Origin: Diploptera punctata
Lineage: Eukaryota > Arthropoda > Insecta > Blattodea > Blaberidae
Assembly (NCBI GenBank): GCA_030220185.1
Contig: JASPKZ010009914.1
Coordinates: forward strand, 117,380-181,379
DNA length: 64,000 nucleotides
Direction: 5' to 3'
The notes beneath the pieces were generated by a model. It had not been told where the DNA came from and did no database searches. It saw nothing but the letters and a program-made list of their open reading frames with translations. The stretch's first letter is position 1. Every line of letters begins with the position of its first letter. Below are positions 42,636-54,150 of the stretch, piece by piece. The position numbers were made by a program, and so were the translations under genes.

Positions 42636-42892
42636 TAGACACATTTAAATGATTGTTTGTTCTTTTTCTTCTTTGATTTATTTAAATATTAAATTAATTA
42701 AACCAACTGATGTATCCAATAGGATACATTACGAATTTAAGGGTTAATGTATGTGAAGTTATATTAATTTTTAAGAACCGGAGCTTAACCATGTTTAAAT
42801 GTTAATAATTTAGAGACAAAAAGTTATTGGCATATTAAATTCTATTTTATGGAGTAGGAATATAATCAAGAGGACTAAATTATTAAGTTGTG

Positions 42893-43300
42893 AAGTGTAT
42901 TTTATTATGTGGTGCGGAAACATGGACATTGAGTCAAAAACACAGAAATAAATTATTAGTCACAGAAATAAATTATTAGTCACAGAAATTGACTTTTTAA
43001 GAAGATTGGCAAGAATGTCAAAAGTAGACAAAATAAAAAATAATAGAATAAGAAAAATGATGACTGTAGAAAAGGATATTGTACAGAGATTGAAGAAATC
43101 CAGCTAAGATGGTATGGACATATAGTGAGAAGAAGGGACACAAAAACAAACAAAGAAGTATTGGAATGGATACCCTCTGGAAAAGGGAAACATGGTAGAC
43201 CAAAGCAACGTGGATAAAGGGAATTCAAGACAACATGAGGAAGAGGAAATATGACAGAAGCAGACACACAAGCTCGGGAAGTGAGGAAGAAAAAAAAAAT
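42893..43300 (+). mobile_element. LINE-D 3' end
   Basis: Translation CGAETWTLSQKHRNKLLVTE, 'DFLRRLARMSKVDKIKNNRI', then in a broken frame RWYGHIVRRR-like and PSGKGKHGRPK-like residues. 'CACAGAAATAAATTATTAGT' is duplicated at 42941/42961, a small tandem slip. Confidence 0.7.
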
Positions 43301-43676
43301 ATTTTGGTTGAGGATACCTGTGTAAATAACAGAAACAATCCTGAATATAAAAAAATAGTGTATTTTGATGTTGTTTGTTTTATTTGTCGTTTAAATGTTT
43401 ATCTTCGATGTATATCAAAGATCGAGACAGGCTTTACCGTGGCTTGTTGCTATGTTGGCGGTCGATGAGTCCGCGCTAGGGGTCCTTCATTCCTGGTGGA
43501 ATGATGGGGACTTAGAAAATTTTTCGCGTTGTAATTTTGGACTTGGGAAATTTCCGCAGGTCTTTTTGAGCGTTGCATGCGCTTTACTGACCCGTGTCCC
43601 CTCGAAGAAGGAATGGGGTATATACTGTACCTACATACTGTATTATTCTACTTCCCTCAAATCTGATTATTTTACT
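43301..43676. other. No recognised feature
   Basis: Overlapping frames 43235-43468 and 43395-43697 lack motifs. Confidence 0.4.
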
Positions 43677-44030
43677 ACGTCCCGCGCTATAGCCTAGAGG
43701 TTAAGGCAAGATACCTTTGCGCAGAGCTACGGGACTTGCATTGGTTGGGGTCTCCATGGGGAAATATTTTTCTCATGTAATTTCGGCCAGTATGGAACCG
43801 GAGCCCACCCAGCATAGTGAAAAATTTGGGTAACCACAACAAGTAGTGGCTCCAGATTGAGAAAACCAGCTATAACGGCTGGGGGACCCGACATGCCAAC
43901 CATATGTCACTCCTATGTCGACTGTATGTTCATCTACCTCTATGATCAACGAGTGATGTCAGCAACGGCTGGTAGGCCATGGACATTCTTTGCTTGTCAC
44001 CTCAATGGAGATTTTGTTATTCTCCCCACC
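43677..44030 (+). mobile_element. S2 SINE
   Basis: Full-length: GTCCCGCGCTATAGCCTAGA with A-box TAGCCTAGAGGTTAAGGCA, 'AGAGCTACGGGACTTGCATT', TCTCCATGGGGAAATAT, 'AACCAGCTATAACGGCTGGG', end near TGTCACCTCAATGG. Confidence 0.8.
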
Positions 44031-44164
44031 TCATTCTTGGTCTACCTACTGGGGAATTTGTATTTTGTATTACCTCATACATATCGCAGTTGAAAGATAA
44101 ACATCTCATAGATCAAGGATAACTGTTGTCAGTAATAGGCTAACTATAATAAATAATGATAAGC

Positions 44165-44167
<3 letters not shown>

Positions 44168-44207
<40 letters not shown>
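44168..44207. repeat. (AAT)n microsatellite
   Basis: About 13 units. Confidence 0.9.
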
Positions 44208-44209
<2 letters not shown>

Positions 44210-44504
44210 CTGGGTTCCATTTTGTTAATATTGTCTGTGGCATGTGTTTGGTTGTGAGTTCTTTGTTCCATTCACAATAAAACAAACGTCTGCTCTTGTC
44301 TTTGTGTGATTTGAGACATAAAAGAAACCTTTCTTCATGTTTCTGGGAAGTTATTTTTAAAATAAGAAAATCGACTTGAAAAGAGACCTTGAAAATAAAA
44401 AATGCAGCAATCCTCGGAGGCAAGAAAAGGAAAGAAAGGAACTACTAAAATATAATTGCTACTTTACCATTGGAATTGATGCTTATGTTATTACAGCCTT
44501 TTCC

Positions 44505-44645
44505 CGCTGGTAGATTTTTTGTAGTCCCCAGACTTCGTGTTGGGTTCGATTCCAATCAGTGAGTGAGTTTTTACCGGCCTGCTTGTGTTATGATGGCGTT
44601 CCTGGTTCTACAGAGCAAGACCATTGTTTCGATCCTGTCACATTT
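44505..44645 (+). mobile_element. tRNA-like SINE fragment
   Basis: B-box-like GGGTTCGATTCC at about 44542 with TTTTTACCGGCCTG downstream. It does not match S1-S5 clearly. Confidence 0.35.
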
Positions 44646-44654
44646 CTTTGAAGG

Positions 44655-45000
44655 AAATTGGTTTTATTGATATTTACTTCCAGGCCCACTTTCTTAGTGC
44701 TATTCAATGGAATGTTCGTTTTGGTCTCTAGAATCCCCTCGCTATCACCTAATAATATGATAACACATCATCAGCGCATACCAGCAGCTTATTAATGACA
44801 ATGACTTGTACGCCATCTTTATCATCTAAAGAGTTTATGGCATGTTCTAGTATTAAATGAATAGCAGAAGTTATAGTGCATCAGCATGCTTTAACCCATT
44901 GCGAATTTTAAAAAAATCTGAGAACTGTTTACCTACCCGTACCCAACTCTTTGCGACATTTAGAAACATTAGAGTAACTCTAACTGTATCCTAATTCCGC
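44655..45000 (-). mobile_element. RTE-A LINE, RT region
   Basis: Minus strand covers the RT core: motif B (GLKxADAL), the LVYADDVLSYY-like catalytic region at about 44755-44790 and the upstream VGKQFSD equivalent. Not preserved as an open frame. It lacks the 3' end, unlike most other copies. Confidence 0.7.
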
Positions 45001-45231
45001 GTTTGAGTCATAATGTGTGATTATCTGTGCGTTTGCCTACACCTGCTGCTCGAAATATTACAAAACTGAGAACTGTGTAAAAAAAAAAAGAAGAAGAAAA
45101 GGGAAACTGGTAATATGAAGGTTAAAAATGTATAGGGTAAGAGGGAGGAAATTCGTGATATAGGTAAATTCGTGATAGTTAATTTTTAAATATTGTCATG
45201 GTGTGGTGGTGTGAGATAAAAATTGAAGTTA

Positions 45232-45472
45232 TGTCCGTCGAGCTAACTCATGTGGTAACAGCTTCCTGACTAGTCGTCTTGGTTCAATACCCGGTGGTTT
45301 TGGAACGTAAATGTTTACTTCCTAGACTGTGCACCAGATGTGTGAATTAAATTAGACTTCTCCGCAGAATGTTGAGAAGAAATCCAATGTTGTTGATAGC
45401 TATTCGTCTCTCGGATGGGGACATATAAGAAATGAGGCACCATCAATTCATACATCCATACTAAGCAAGGGG
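45232..45472 (+). mobile_element. S5 SINE
   Basis: tRNA-like head GAGCTAACTCATGTGGTAAC with B box TTGGTTCAATACCCGG, then 'TAAATTAGACTTCTCCGCAG', TCGTCTCTCGGATGGGGAC. Single copy in the window. Confidence 0.5.
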
Positions 45473-45474
45473 AA

Positions 45475-45570
45475 TGATATGTGATTATAATGGCAATGTG
45501 ACATGGGGGACAACTTGGGCCTTAATGTTTCCAGACATTTGTCTTACAGGTAAGACCGCAACTTTACAAC
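45475..45570 (-). mobile_element. S1 core fragment
   Basis: Minus strand: CTGTAAGACAAATGTCTGGA, AAGGCCCAAGTTGTCCCC. Confidence 0.6.
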
Positions 45571-45599
45571 AATCAATTTAAAATGTTGGTTATAGGCAT

Positions 45600-45995
45600 A
45601 TTTTTAATTTCTGTTGGTGGAGGAAGATTAGCTTCGAGTGTAAGTAGTTATTTTAAAGAGTTTAGTCCTAAAATTTGCCTTTTATAATCGCATCTGAGTA
45701 ATGCATGTACATAATTTTATTAAATTAAAATGGGCTATTAAATTTCCAACTACATTTAAATGAATCGCCTCTTTTAAATGTATAATAGAGATTGTTTATT
45801 AAAAAAATTGTTTGTTTACATTCAGTTGCATAGTTACAGTTGTTATGTACTGGAATTTATATATAATAACAAAATTCATTAATTTGTAATCATGTCTGAA
45901 GAAGGTACAAAGTACCGAAACAGCTGTAACGAATGTATATTATAATAAATATGAAAATCACAAAAAACTTTAAGTTTCATTTTTATTTAACTAAA
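45600..45995 (+). mobile_element. Penelope-like element 3' end
   Basis: The 3' part carries CTGAAGAAGGTAC-AAA-GTACCGAAACAGC (45896-45924), nearly identical to the PLE motif at 17764-17793, followed by an AT-rich terminus. The coding part is not recognisable, so the left limit is uncertain. Confidence 0.55.
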
Positions 45996-46039
45996 CAAAT
46001 TAAAATAATTAGGATTCTCGTCTAACTCTTAGCTCCATG

Positions 46040-46175
46040 GCTGCACAGGCCTAAAACGATCTGGGCCTATAATGAGTGAATGATCGTCCACCTCTGTGAA
46101 TCACATGTGGATGTAAGGTCAACAACCGTCTGGTAGGCCAAAGACTTTCTAGGCCTATCAAGCCATTGAGTTTTT
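46040..46175 (+). mobile_element. S2 SINE tail fragment
   Basis: 'GATCGTCCACCTCTGTGAAT', CACATGTGGATGTAAGG, GGTAGGCCAAAGACTTTCTA. Confidence 0.65.
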
Positions 46176-46740
46176 ATTAACATTTAGGGCTACCTATATT
46201 CCCTGCCGGCAAGAGTCAAATGTACTAGATTATAAGAATGAGAATTTAAAAATATTAGACCCGACTACAAAGAAATCTTGAAATTTAATAAACTGAAATG
46301 TTAAAATAATAAAGAAAAATTGTTTTTGAAGTCGGAGGAGGCCACAAGAATACATAAATAACGTAAATTACCCTCCGACTGCAGAGCAATGAATGTTGCT
46401 TGCTTTTTTACATTTCAATATATTGGATTTTATAATTTTACGTCGTTGGATTTCGTTTTTAAATTTTCGTTTTAATTTTATTTAATCTTTTTCTGACTGT
46501 TTTTAATTATTTAACTCATAAATTAATATAGTATACGAAGGAGCATCACCCAAGTACAGATTCTAAAATATTTTATGTTTAAATATATCTAAAAAGTGGC
46601 GTAGGGTACTGAAAACTGGTTAAAGAAACCACATTCTGATTTTTAAAAACTCATCGATGACACCCCATTCCATAAAGGTAGCTATTTTAAGTTTCCTAAT
46701 GGCCGCAATATTGGTTTTTCATTTTTAATAAACTAGCCTA
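46176..46740. other. No recognised feature
   Basis: AT-rich. A weak inverted pair GTCGGAGG / CCTCCGAC lies at about 46331 and 46373. Confidence 0.4.
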
Positions 46741-46744
46741 TGGC

Positions 46745-47245
46745 ACTTTCACGATTACAGGAACTCTTGTCATACAAACTTCTGTGAAAAACATTAAAAA
46801 GACTGTTATTGTCTCTGTTATATTATATGGATGGGAAACATGGACTCTTACCATAAGGGAGGAGTAAATGAGAATACAACTCTTAGGTAGATTTTTGGAC
46901 CAAAGAGGGATGAACAGACAGGCGAGTGAAGACGATTTAACAATGAGCTACATGATATTTTTTTGGGAAACCAGATATAATAACAGTTAAGTCTCGCAGA
47001 CTGCAATGGGCAGGACATGTGGCATGAATAGGGATTGAAAGAGGGACTTGAAAACTCTGAGGGAAAACCAGAGGCAAAGCGCCCAATTGGTAGCCAAGAA
47101 AGAGGTGGGATAATAACATTGACCATGATTTGTTGGAAATAGATTTTATAGGTGATTGGAAAACATAGCTCAGAATAGGGATGTATGGAGAGCTTATGTC
47201 CTCGAGGACATTGACCTAAGGGTTGAATAATGCCAGTGATAGTTT
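46745..47245 (+). mobile_element. RTE-A LINE 3' end
   Basis: From 'CAGGAACTCTTGTCATACAA' and YGWETWTL-type residues through FGPKRDEQ, VARMG and LLVGKPE equivalents to GGTTGAATAATGCCAGTGAT. Frames are broken. Confidence 0.8.
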
Positions 47246-47807
47246 TTTGGCACGGTTACGGTATAGACGAAATCGTTTAACACCTCATTTGTCAAAAAGA
47301 TTTAATATTTTTTTGAGCTGCAAGCTGCAATAGAACATTCATACGCCATACATATATAGACTTAATTGCATTAGCTTCACCTTTCATTTGTTACTCCTTA
47401 GTTGTGTAATGTACGTTGAAGTAAGTATTCACTGAGGAACATAGTCAGTCAACAAAACTCTCCAAAGACTCTATTAAAACGAATAGCCCAAGAAATCGTA
47501 GTATCCAATGAATCGGCAAGACTGGAAAAGAAACTTCTGAAAACCTAAAACATTTTTTTCTAGATGTTACAGAAGATGTTCAGCAATTCCAGTGGAGCAG
47601 GCAAACAAGGCCACTTGCCTGTTCCCCAAGTGTGCACTCTCAAAGTTTGTAAACCTCGAGTAGATTTTACTGGCAAAGAATCCTCAACACAGGTTGAGAG
47701 TTGGTTGTTTAATTCTAGCTTCTGTTTTTTATTAAACAATGGAACCTTGTAATGTCTGTTCGCTTAAGAAATAAAATTAAATGGATACCTTTTTATTGTT
47801 AAAGTAG
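47246..47807. other. No recognised feature
   Basis: The 62-codon frame 47564-47752 (MLQKMFSNSSGAGKQGHLPV...) has no recognised motif. Confidence 0.35.
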
Positions 47808-47943
47808 CTAGAACCCGGCGTTCGCTGCTACGCCTAAATAAATTTAATGTGTTTTTATGTTTAGTTGAATAAGTAAAAAGGAAACGTTTATATTCATTAA
47901 TTAAATAGAAAAAACTGTTAATATAATAAGTAATAAGAATAAA

Positions 47944-48375
47944 ATGAATATTTATATCATACAATTGTTAAAAGCATCATTACTTATGGGAGCAGAACTT
48001 TGGCCATTAACAACAAAAACAAATAAGTATCTTTTGGCAACGGAAATGGATTTTATACGAAGGGCAGCAAGAATTTCAAGAAGAGAAAAAATTAGGAACT
48101 CAGGTACAAGGGAGAAAATGAAGATTCATGACACTATTTTAGATTATATTAAAACTCAGCAATTACGGTCATGTCCAGCGAATGGAAGAGGATCGACTAC
48201 CAAAATCTGTTTTGGAATGGAAACCTGAGGGAAGACGAGGCAGAGGAAGACCTTAAACCTCCTGGAGTCAGGGAATATGTTTATACATGAAGGAGCAGCA
48301 TCTACAACCAGGAGATTGGATGGACCGACAAAATTGGCTATTAGGAATTGGACGATGTCAAAGACATTAATCAAC
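47944..48375 (+). mobile_element. LINE fragment nested in H
   Basis: Frame 47944-48228: [60 protein letters not shown]; then in another frame [12 protein letters not shown] residues. It is a non-LTR C-terminus ('GAELWPL', 'DFxRRAARxSRxEKIRN'). Confidence 0.7.
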
Positions 48376-48744
48376 CGATGATCTATCTATCCAAAACTGT
48401 TAAAGTTTTATTTTATTTAATTAATAATCATAATGGATTTTTATCAAGTAAACACCAACTCAATTGATTACTTAAAATAATTATACGTTTATATCAAAAT
48501 TATTTTTAGATACTCCGTGTTGATTATCCAGCGTTGTCCGGGATTATATTTATCCCTATCTTATTGTATTGACTGAGATAACGAATTTATTATTGTTATT
48601 ATTATCCTGACCTTCTTGGTATGTATTAGTTGAAAAACAAAAGTTGTTATTGTGAGTTATTGGTAAAATGTAAACTTACGCTGTCGTGAACTCTTTTGTA
48701 GATTTTTTTTAGATATTTAATTCAAATGAATGTCCAAAATTCTA

Positions 48745-48995
48745 TATTAGATTTTGTGAGATATAGACAACTAGAATAGTATGGTCATATAGCCTACGTA
48801 GGATGCCAGAGAAAAGATTGCCCAGACAAGCTTTGGAATGGATTGAACCTGGGAAAAGAAAGAGAGGTTGGCCTAGATCTAAATGGATGGATGAAGTACG
48901 AAGAGATATGAGGGAGCTAGGTTTGGAAGAATTGGAATGGGAAGATAGAGAAGATAAAAAATTAAAAAGCTTTAGGCACAGGAAGATGTTTTATT
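48745..48995 (+). mobile_element. LINE C-terminal fragment nested in H
   Basis: Open from 48803: 'MPEKRLPRQALEWIEPGKRK', RGWPRSKWMDEVRRDMRELG. The R(G)xPRxxWxDEVRRDM motif ends non-LTR ORFs. It continues artificially into H. Confidence 0.7.
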
Positions 48996-49604
48996 ACATT
49001 GTAAATCTGTTTATAAAAATAATTTTGTGCACATTAATTTGGTGTATTTGTTATGGTCTAGGCAGCGTAAGCCATGTAAGCTCCAAAAAGATATTTTTTG
49101 GAGCGTCGATGGCTTTTTTTCTTCATACTCCTGTCCTATAATACGTACGGTAATAATATGTTACATACACTAATTGTCCGAAAAAATCTCTAAATGATGG
49201 TAAAACTTCATTCAAATCGGTCAAGAATTATTGAGTCCATAAAGTACACAGACTCAAAGACGCTCATTTTTATATGTAAGATAACTAACTTTAGCCGAAG
49301 ATCAACGCATATTTCTTTAAAATGTTTTTCTTCCTATTTATTTCTTAATTATTTACATTGTTGTCCTGTTATGGTCAGGTTATTAAGTTCAGTAGATTAA
49401 GATAGTGAAGGTAATAATATAAATTGGAAAATATGACAGTAGAACTGCTTCCAAAACTGTTATTTTGAAAACATTGAGGAAAAGATTATTAGGAAGGGCT
49501 GTCCATAAGTGGGATATTAATATTCAATTGGATCTTTCTTCGAGAACTGGATATCGGAGATCAATCAATTAATCAAGCTAGAGTACTACCGCCTTTGTTA
49601 CATC

Positions 49605-49860
49605 CTACATTTCGATCGCCATATCTCTCCGTCCTTCCATTCTTCTCCAATTGTCCTGTCGAGTAAAATTATTCTAATTCCTTCTCTCCATTGCGTTTTA
49701 GAACTTCTATTCCTTGGATTGTTATTCAAAATAGTTTTGGTCTTTTCTCCTTTTCACGTTATCATACCATAATAAATACCTCGTTCATTTCCAATTAAGG
49801 TCTTGTAAAAGTTTTTCCAGTTAATCTTCGAATTATTGCAATTGACACATGATGCAATTT
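49605..49860 (-). mobile_element. LINE C-terminal fragment
   Basis: Minus strand gives SSKTQWREGIRIILLDRTIG and EEWKDGEIWRSKCRM stop, the closing segment of a non-LTR ORF (TQWREGI...EEWxDxxxWR). No other motif is preserved. Confidence 0.45.
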
Positions 49861-50839
49861 GAAGGTCACTTAGGAGGACCATTTCCATTCCTAAATTTGC
49901 CCAACTATCTTTCTCCGATAGTTGTTATTTATTGTGACTCAGTTGGATATAAATGGGGATCAATGGAGGGCCTTAATGAATGCGAAATTTAACCTATGGG
50001 TTCCATAAGCCATATATTTAGGGCCTATATTTCTTCTTATTCTTGTCTTCACGGATTAAAATGAAATTCTCCTGTGCCGGTCTTAAAATCTTCGTTCTAG
50101 CTTTCACTTCCATATAATGGCAATACAATTTGCTTTGTAAAGTTTTAATAATGTCTGTTTTTGTACCTTGTATTTTCATTTTGTTTTTATAGTTCAACAA
50201 AACTATCTAAATCTGTTATGGACGACTTCAGATTTTTGTATCCTACATTATATCCCTGGTATTTGAAATAATACTATGTGATTTGAATAAGAAACTGGTT
50301 TTGAGGTACCGTTCTTTCTCCTGGTATTATGTATGAACATTGACTGTAATATAAGAAGATGTAAGTTATAGTTAGATAATTCGGTTTAGAATGGACCGGT
50401 TTATGTTGGTAGTTTTTGTTCTTATTACAACGGGATGAAGAGAAAGAGGATTCCACAAAATTACTGGTTATGAAACAATCCAGTCTACTGCATAGTGAAT
50501 GATGGCTGTCCCCCCGGGGATCTTATTGAGGAGGTCAGAGTTCTGCTGCAATAGCAGGGCGTACACGCACGTTTCAATATGGGGGTCACCCCAAGGGGTG
50601 GAGTTTAAAAGTAATAGGAATTAGATGAAGCCGCACCTTAAGGTATTTTAAAAGCTCCCGTTGTCTAATAAATTTATTCCCGATTCATTAATTGGGATGT
50701 TACAGTCATACCACAGATATGATTATTTATGTCAGAATTTTAAACAGCTGCCCAAAATCAGGTAGATAAAAAGATGGACTGGCAACAGGCTATCTAGTGC
50801 TGAAGAAAATTACTTTACTTTCCCTGAAAAAAAGAAGGT
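49861..50839. other. No firmly recognised feature
   Basis: The 60-codon minus frame 50018-50200 may be LINE-derived. 50505-50610 is GC-richer (CCCCCCGGGG) and may be PLE 5' sequence. Nothing firm. Confidence 0.3.
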
Positions 50840-51910
50840 ATTTTTGCCGACCACCCAGAAGATGATGGTAAACCTTAACAGGCTACTAGGCTTACCCAAG
50901 AGGCGTATGGTGAACAAAATATTTATCGTAAAACATGTAGTCAATATACCCTTTCACCAATTAAAAATTAATAGAGTCAATAAGTTTCAACAGCGAAGCT
51001 GTCATTTTCAAGACAAAATAGGCCTATTGATTCCCAGTATAAGTTTTATTTTCAAAGAGGAGAATAATGTAAGGCTGCCTTTTCTGGATATGTTAATAAT
51101 TAGAAATCATTATAGATTAGAATTAGATATTTACAGAAAAGAAACCAGAACATTTAGATATATCACTGCAGATTCTTATCATAAGTAATGCCACGAGTGA
51201 TTTCCAATTTATCTAGAGAATTTTGAAATCAAGAGTGGCATTTGTTAGGACTATTTAACGAATAAAATTGAGGTTTGAACAATATATCTAAAGAATTAGA
51301 TACTAAATTAGTTTACGCTTCTAGTTTGACATTAAATAGTATTTTCGAACCCCAAAGATAAAGTCGATTGTTTGAAAAAATCCGGTATTAATGTAATTGG
51401 ATGTAACGACTGTGATAGGAAGTATGTTAGACAAACAAGATCTATTTCATCACCAGATTCAATTAACATATCGCACATTTTAGATTTAATAGAATTGAAA
51501 AATCTAGACTTGCTCAGCATGTTTCTGATTACAGTCATGTTATTGATAAAAGTAACTTTAGGCTGGTTCGATAGGTCATTAATTTCAAATTCCTTGACGT
51601 CCTTGAAAGTTTATAAATCTATAAAAATAAGGATAAAATTATGAAAAAAAGAAAAGGGCCCAATTCCATACAGCACCCTCTTTTCTTTAATTGAAAGAAA
51701 AAGGGATTAGTTTTATTATGTCATACAGTTTACGTGTAATTGACTGTCATGTGACGTAGTTTGTTTTGAATTGGATTGTTTATTAATTTTCCATGTTTGT
51801 CTTTAATCAATATTTAGTCTTGAAAATGACAGCTCCGCTGTTGAAAGACGCTGGATCAGTCAATATGTAGTCTTAAAAATGACAGCTTCACTGTTGAAAC
51901 ATGTTAACTC
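50840..51910 (+). mobile_element. Penelope-like element, RT end plus GIY-YIG
   Basis: Frame 50844-51188 includes 'RLPFLDMLIIRNHYRLELDI' and YRKETRTFRYITADSYHK, the LPFLDxLI...YRKxTxTxRYI...SxH segment near the end of the Penelope RT domain. It is broken at 51181-51267 by a P fragment and resumes at 51372 with KSGINVIGCNDCDRKYVRQT, a degenerate GIY-YIG (GIN for GIY, YVRQT for YIGQT), so the endonuclease is probably inactive. The tail holds two copies of a TTGAAAATGACAGC...GCTGTTGAAA hairpin (51819-51847 and 51871-51900). Confidence 0.8.
51181..51267. mobile_element. P element terminal fragment inside PLE
   Basis: 'ATAAGTAATGCCACGAGTGA' to TTAGGACTATTTAACG, the outer 87 bp of P. Confidence 0.75.
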
Positions 51911-52148
51911 TTTTAATTTTTACACGCTTTATATTAGCTTGACCTTTATATATGTAACGGAATCTTTGAACACGATTTTCACCCACTTAAAAACATTGGA
52001 TCGACTTAAAACTTCATATACTTGTAAAGGACTAATGATAATACAATAATTTCATAACTTTTTTTCTAAAATCGTGGCCAGATTCATCAGGACATCAAAC
52101 AAATGAAAACCGGTATAATAGGTTGTGGACTTACCAACTTTTTAGTCA

Positions 52149-52240
52149 TCGTTGTAAGAGCTCAGTTGGTAGAGCGTAGACTGTAGTGGTATATAATTTC
52201 AGTAACCCATAGGTCACTGGTTAAAATCCGGCCCGGAGGA
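52149..52240 (+). pseudogene. tRNA-Tyr-like pseudogene with intron
   Basis: AGCTCAGTTGGTAGAGC (A box), ACTGTAG (GTA anticodon with flanks), an 18-base insert TGGTATATAATTTCAGTA, then CCATAGGTCACTGG and ATCCGGCCCGGAGGA followed by TTTTTTT, a Pol III-type stop. Order and intron site agree with eukaryotic tRNA-Tyr. The acceptor 5' strand does not pair with CCGGAGG and the T loop reads TTAAAAT instead of TTCAAAT, so it is a pseudogene or SINE head. Confidence 0.55.
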
Positions 52241-52315
52241 TTTTTTTAGAAGAGTATTAAGCAATTAAATTTTCATGGGATTCCGGGTTATGACAATCAG
52301 TTAAACTAAACATTT

Positions 52316-52770
52316 AAAAAATGAATAACAGTTTAGAAAAACTAAACACGCTTTATTAGAAAAGCGAACTAAAAATTAAAAATAATTTTAATTTCCAACA
52401 CGCTTGGATAAAATTAAAGTGGTCAACAAAAAAATCTTCTCCAACACATCTAGAATAAAACTAGAGTGTCTACAAAAAAATTACGATTAAAAGTGCGGGG
52501 TGCTTTTTATGGTTTTTACGTTTTCTTCTTGGAGACTTTACTTTTACCAATATCTGTTTATTATCAAATATATTAATTCATATAGAGCACTCCACGCTTT
52601 TGATGGTAAAATTATTTTTTTTGTTGATAACTCTAGTTTTATTCTAGATGTGTTGGAGATGATTTTTTTGTTGGCCACTTTAATTGTATCCAAGCGTGTT
52701 GGAAATTAAACTTATTTTTGATTTTTAGTTCGGTTTTCTAATAAAGTGTGTTTAGTTTTTTTAAACTATT
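52316..52770. mobile_element. Foldback/MITE with about 165-bp inverted arms
   Basis: Left arm 52329-52493 (CAGTTTAGAAAAACTAAACA ... TCTAGAATAAAACTAGAG) and right arm 52605-52767 (CTCTAGTTTTATTCTAGA ... GTGTTTAGTTTTTTTAAACT) around an about 110-bp centre. No transposase. The ORF at 52748 starts in the right terminus. Confidence 0.75.
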
Positions 52771-53200
52771 ATTATTAATTGGTGAAATGGGTACATTGAC
52801 TACATGTTTTACGATTCTATCACCAAGAAGATCATTGGTTTATCAAAAATATTATCTTCAAACTACAACAAATAACAAATTCAAATTAGCTATAAATGTA
52901 ACAGTGGTGAATAATTTAGATCGAATTTATTTCTTGTATAAAAGAACATGTGAGGGCAAACAATTAATTGAATTTGATCATGGTTTTAATTCAGATTTAA
53001 AGTTTAAAATTAGTTGTAGTTCTCGGCGTGAACGAAGACGGAACGGGCTAGTCTGGTGCATCACGGAAGTAGACAAAATATTTCGATTGATAGAATCACA
53101 AAGATCATATTATCGCCTCACCATGATGGTTGTCAGTTTATATAAAAGCGGGTGCCGCGTGACTATGCTTGACAATGATAAACATGCGGAATTATTATAG
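52748..53200 (+). CDS. Unknown 150-residue open frame
   Basis: Uninterrupted frame; later part 'DHGFNSDLKFKISCSSRRER', RRNGLVWCITEVDKIFRLIE. I recognise no domain. The first 12 or so codons lie in a foldback terminus, so if anything is real it begins at the internal Met of GEMGTLTTCF. Length in AT-rich DNA is the only support; it may be chance or an unknown element ORF. Confidence 0.25.
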   Translation: MFSFFKLLLLIGEMGTLTTCFTILSPRRSLVYQKYYLQTTTNNKFKLAINVTVVNNLDRIYFLYKRTCEGKQLIEFDHGFNSDLKFKISCSSRRERRRNGLVWCITEVDKIFRLIESQRSYYRLTMMVVSLYKSGCRVTMLDNDKHAELL

Positions 53201-53479
53201 TTACGGTGGTCAGCATCTTTGTATTTAATTATATATAACAGCTGCGTGGAAAGAAAGTGAACCGCTGGACAACATTCATAGTGAGGCTACAATACAAATG
53301 AATGCATGTGAGTGTACGTAGATGCGCAGAACTTGCATAAACTCGACCGTTTACTTTAAATAAGAACAAAAATACTTTAATTCATCTAATTAGTAGAGTA
53401 GCATTACCAATTTAATTAAGTATATATGAAATATATTATAAAATTGAAGTCAAGTAATCCCTTAGAGGTCTTATGAGGT

Positions 53480-53640
53480 TCTTGAGGTACCTGGAGTTTG
53501 ACTTCCACGTTTCTAAAAATAATGACAAGAGGTATCAGCCCTGAGTGACGGCCGCCTTTTCCCCATAATATAGTCCTGATTATCATTATGTTATAGGCTG
53601 AGCCAACATTAAAACCAACGGTCCATGTCCATTTTACTCA
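53480..53640 (-). mobile_element. S3 SINE fragment
   Basis: Minus strand: GGCTCAGCCTATAACATAAT, GAAAAGGCGGCCGTCACTCA, GGGCTGATACC. Confidence 0.6.
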
Positions 53641-53709
53641 GCTTAGTGACCAAATTTACATTAATGCACTATATGCATATATGCATATGTACATACATAC
53701 ACACGGACT

Positions 53710-53711
<2 letters not shown>

Positions 53712-53760
<49 letters not shown>
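53712..53760. repeat. (CA)n(TA)n microsatellite
   Basis: CA units then TA units. Confidence 0.95.
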
Positions 53761-54150
53761 TACTTTAAGACAGGGGAGATTATTACGAGTATTTGAGAAA
53801 AAATATCTTAGATTTTTTATACGAAAAAGAGATGAACTGACAGGCGAATGGAGATAACAGAGCGCTATGTGATTTTTATGAGAAACCAGACACATTTATG
53901 TCTCGTAGACCGCAATGGGTAGGACATGTGCCACGAATGGGGAATGGAAGAGGGACTTGTAAGTTCCTTGTAGAGGAAAAGCGCGCAGTAGCCAGGTCAA
54001 GAATAAGGTGAGAGAATAATATTAATCATGATTTGAGGGAAGTAGGTTATACTGATGATAATTGGAAAACATCTCAGGATAGAAATGTAGGAGAGATCAT
54101 GTCCGCGCGTCCATGAACCTAGGGGTTCAATAGTGCCAGTGAGTTATTTA
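53761..54150 (+). mobile_element. RTE-A LINE 3' end
   Basis: 'GATTATTACGAGTATTTGAG' through FIRKRDELTGEWR, VARMG and LLV equivalents to GGTTCAATAGTGCCAGTGAG. Broken frames. Confidence 0.8.

Larger units (their letters stand above)
47808..49288 (+). mobile_element. H repeat, copy interrupted by two LINE pieces
   Basis: Left terminus TAGCTAGAACCCGGCGTTCG with a GGCGT/ACGCC hairpin on the complementary strand, right terminus CTCATTTTTATATGTAAGAT. H internal blocks (TTGATTATCCAGCGTTGTCC; TATGGTCTAGGCAGCGTAAG) are separated by LINE sequence at 47944-48375 and 48745-48995. Confidence 0.65.
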
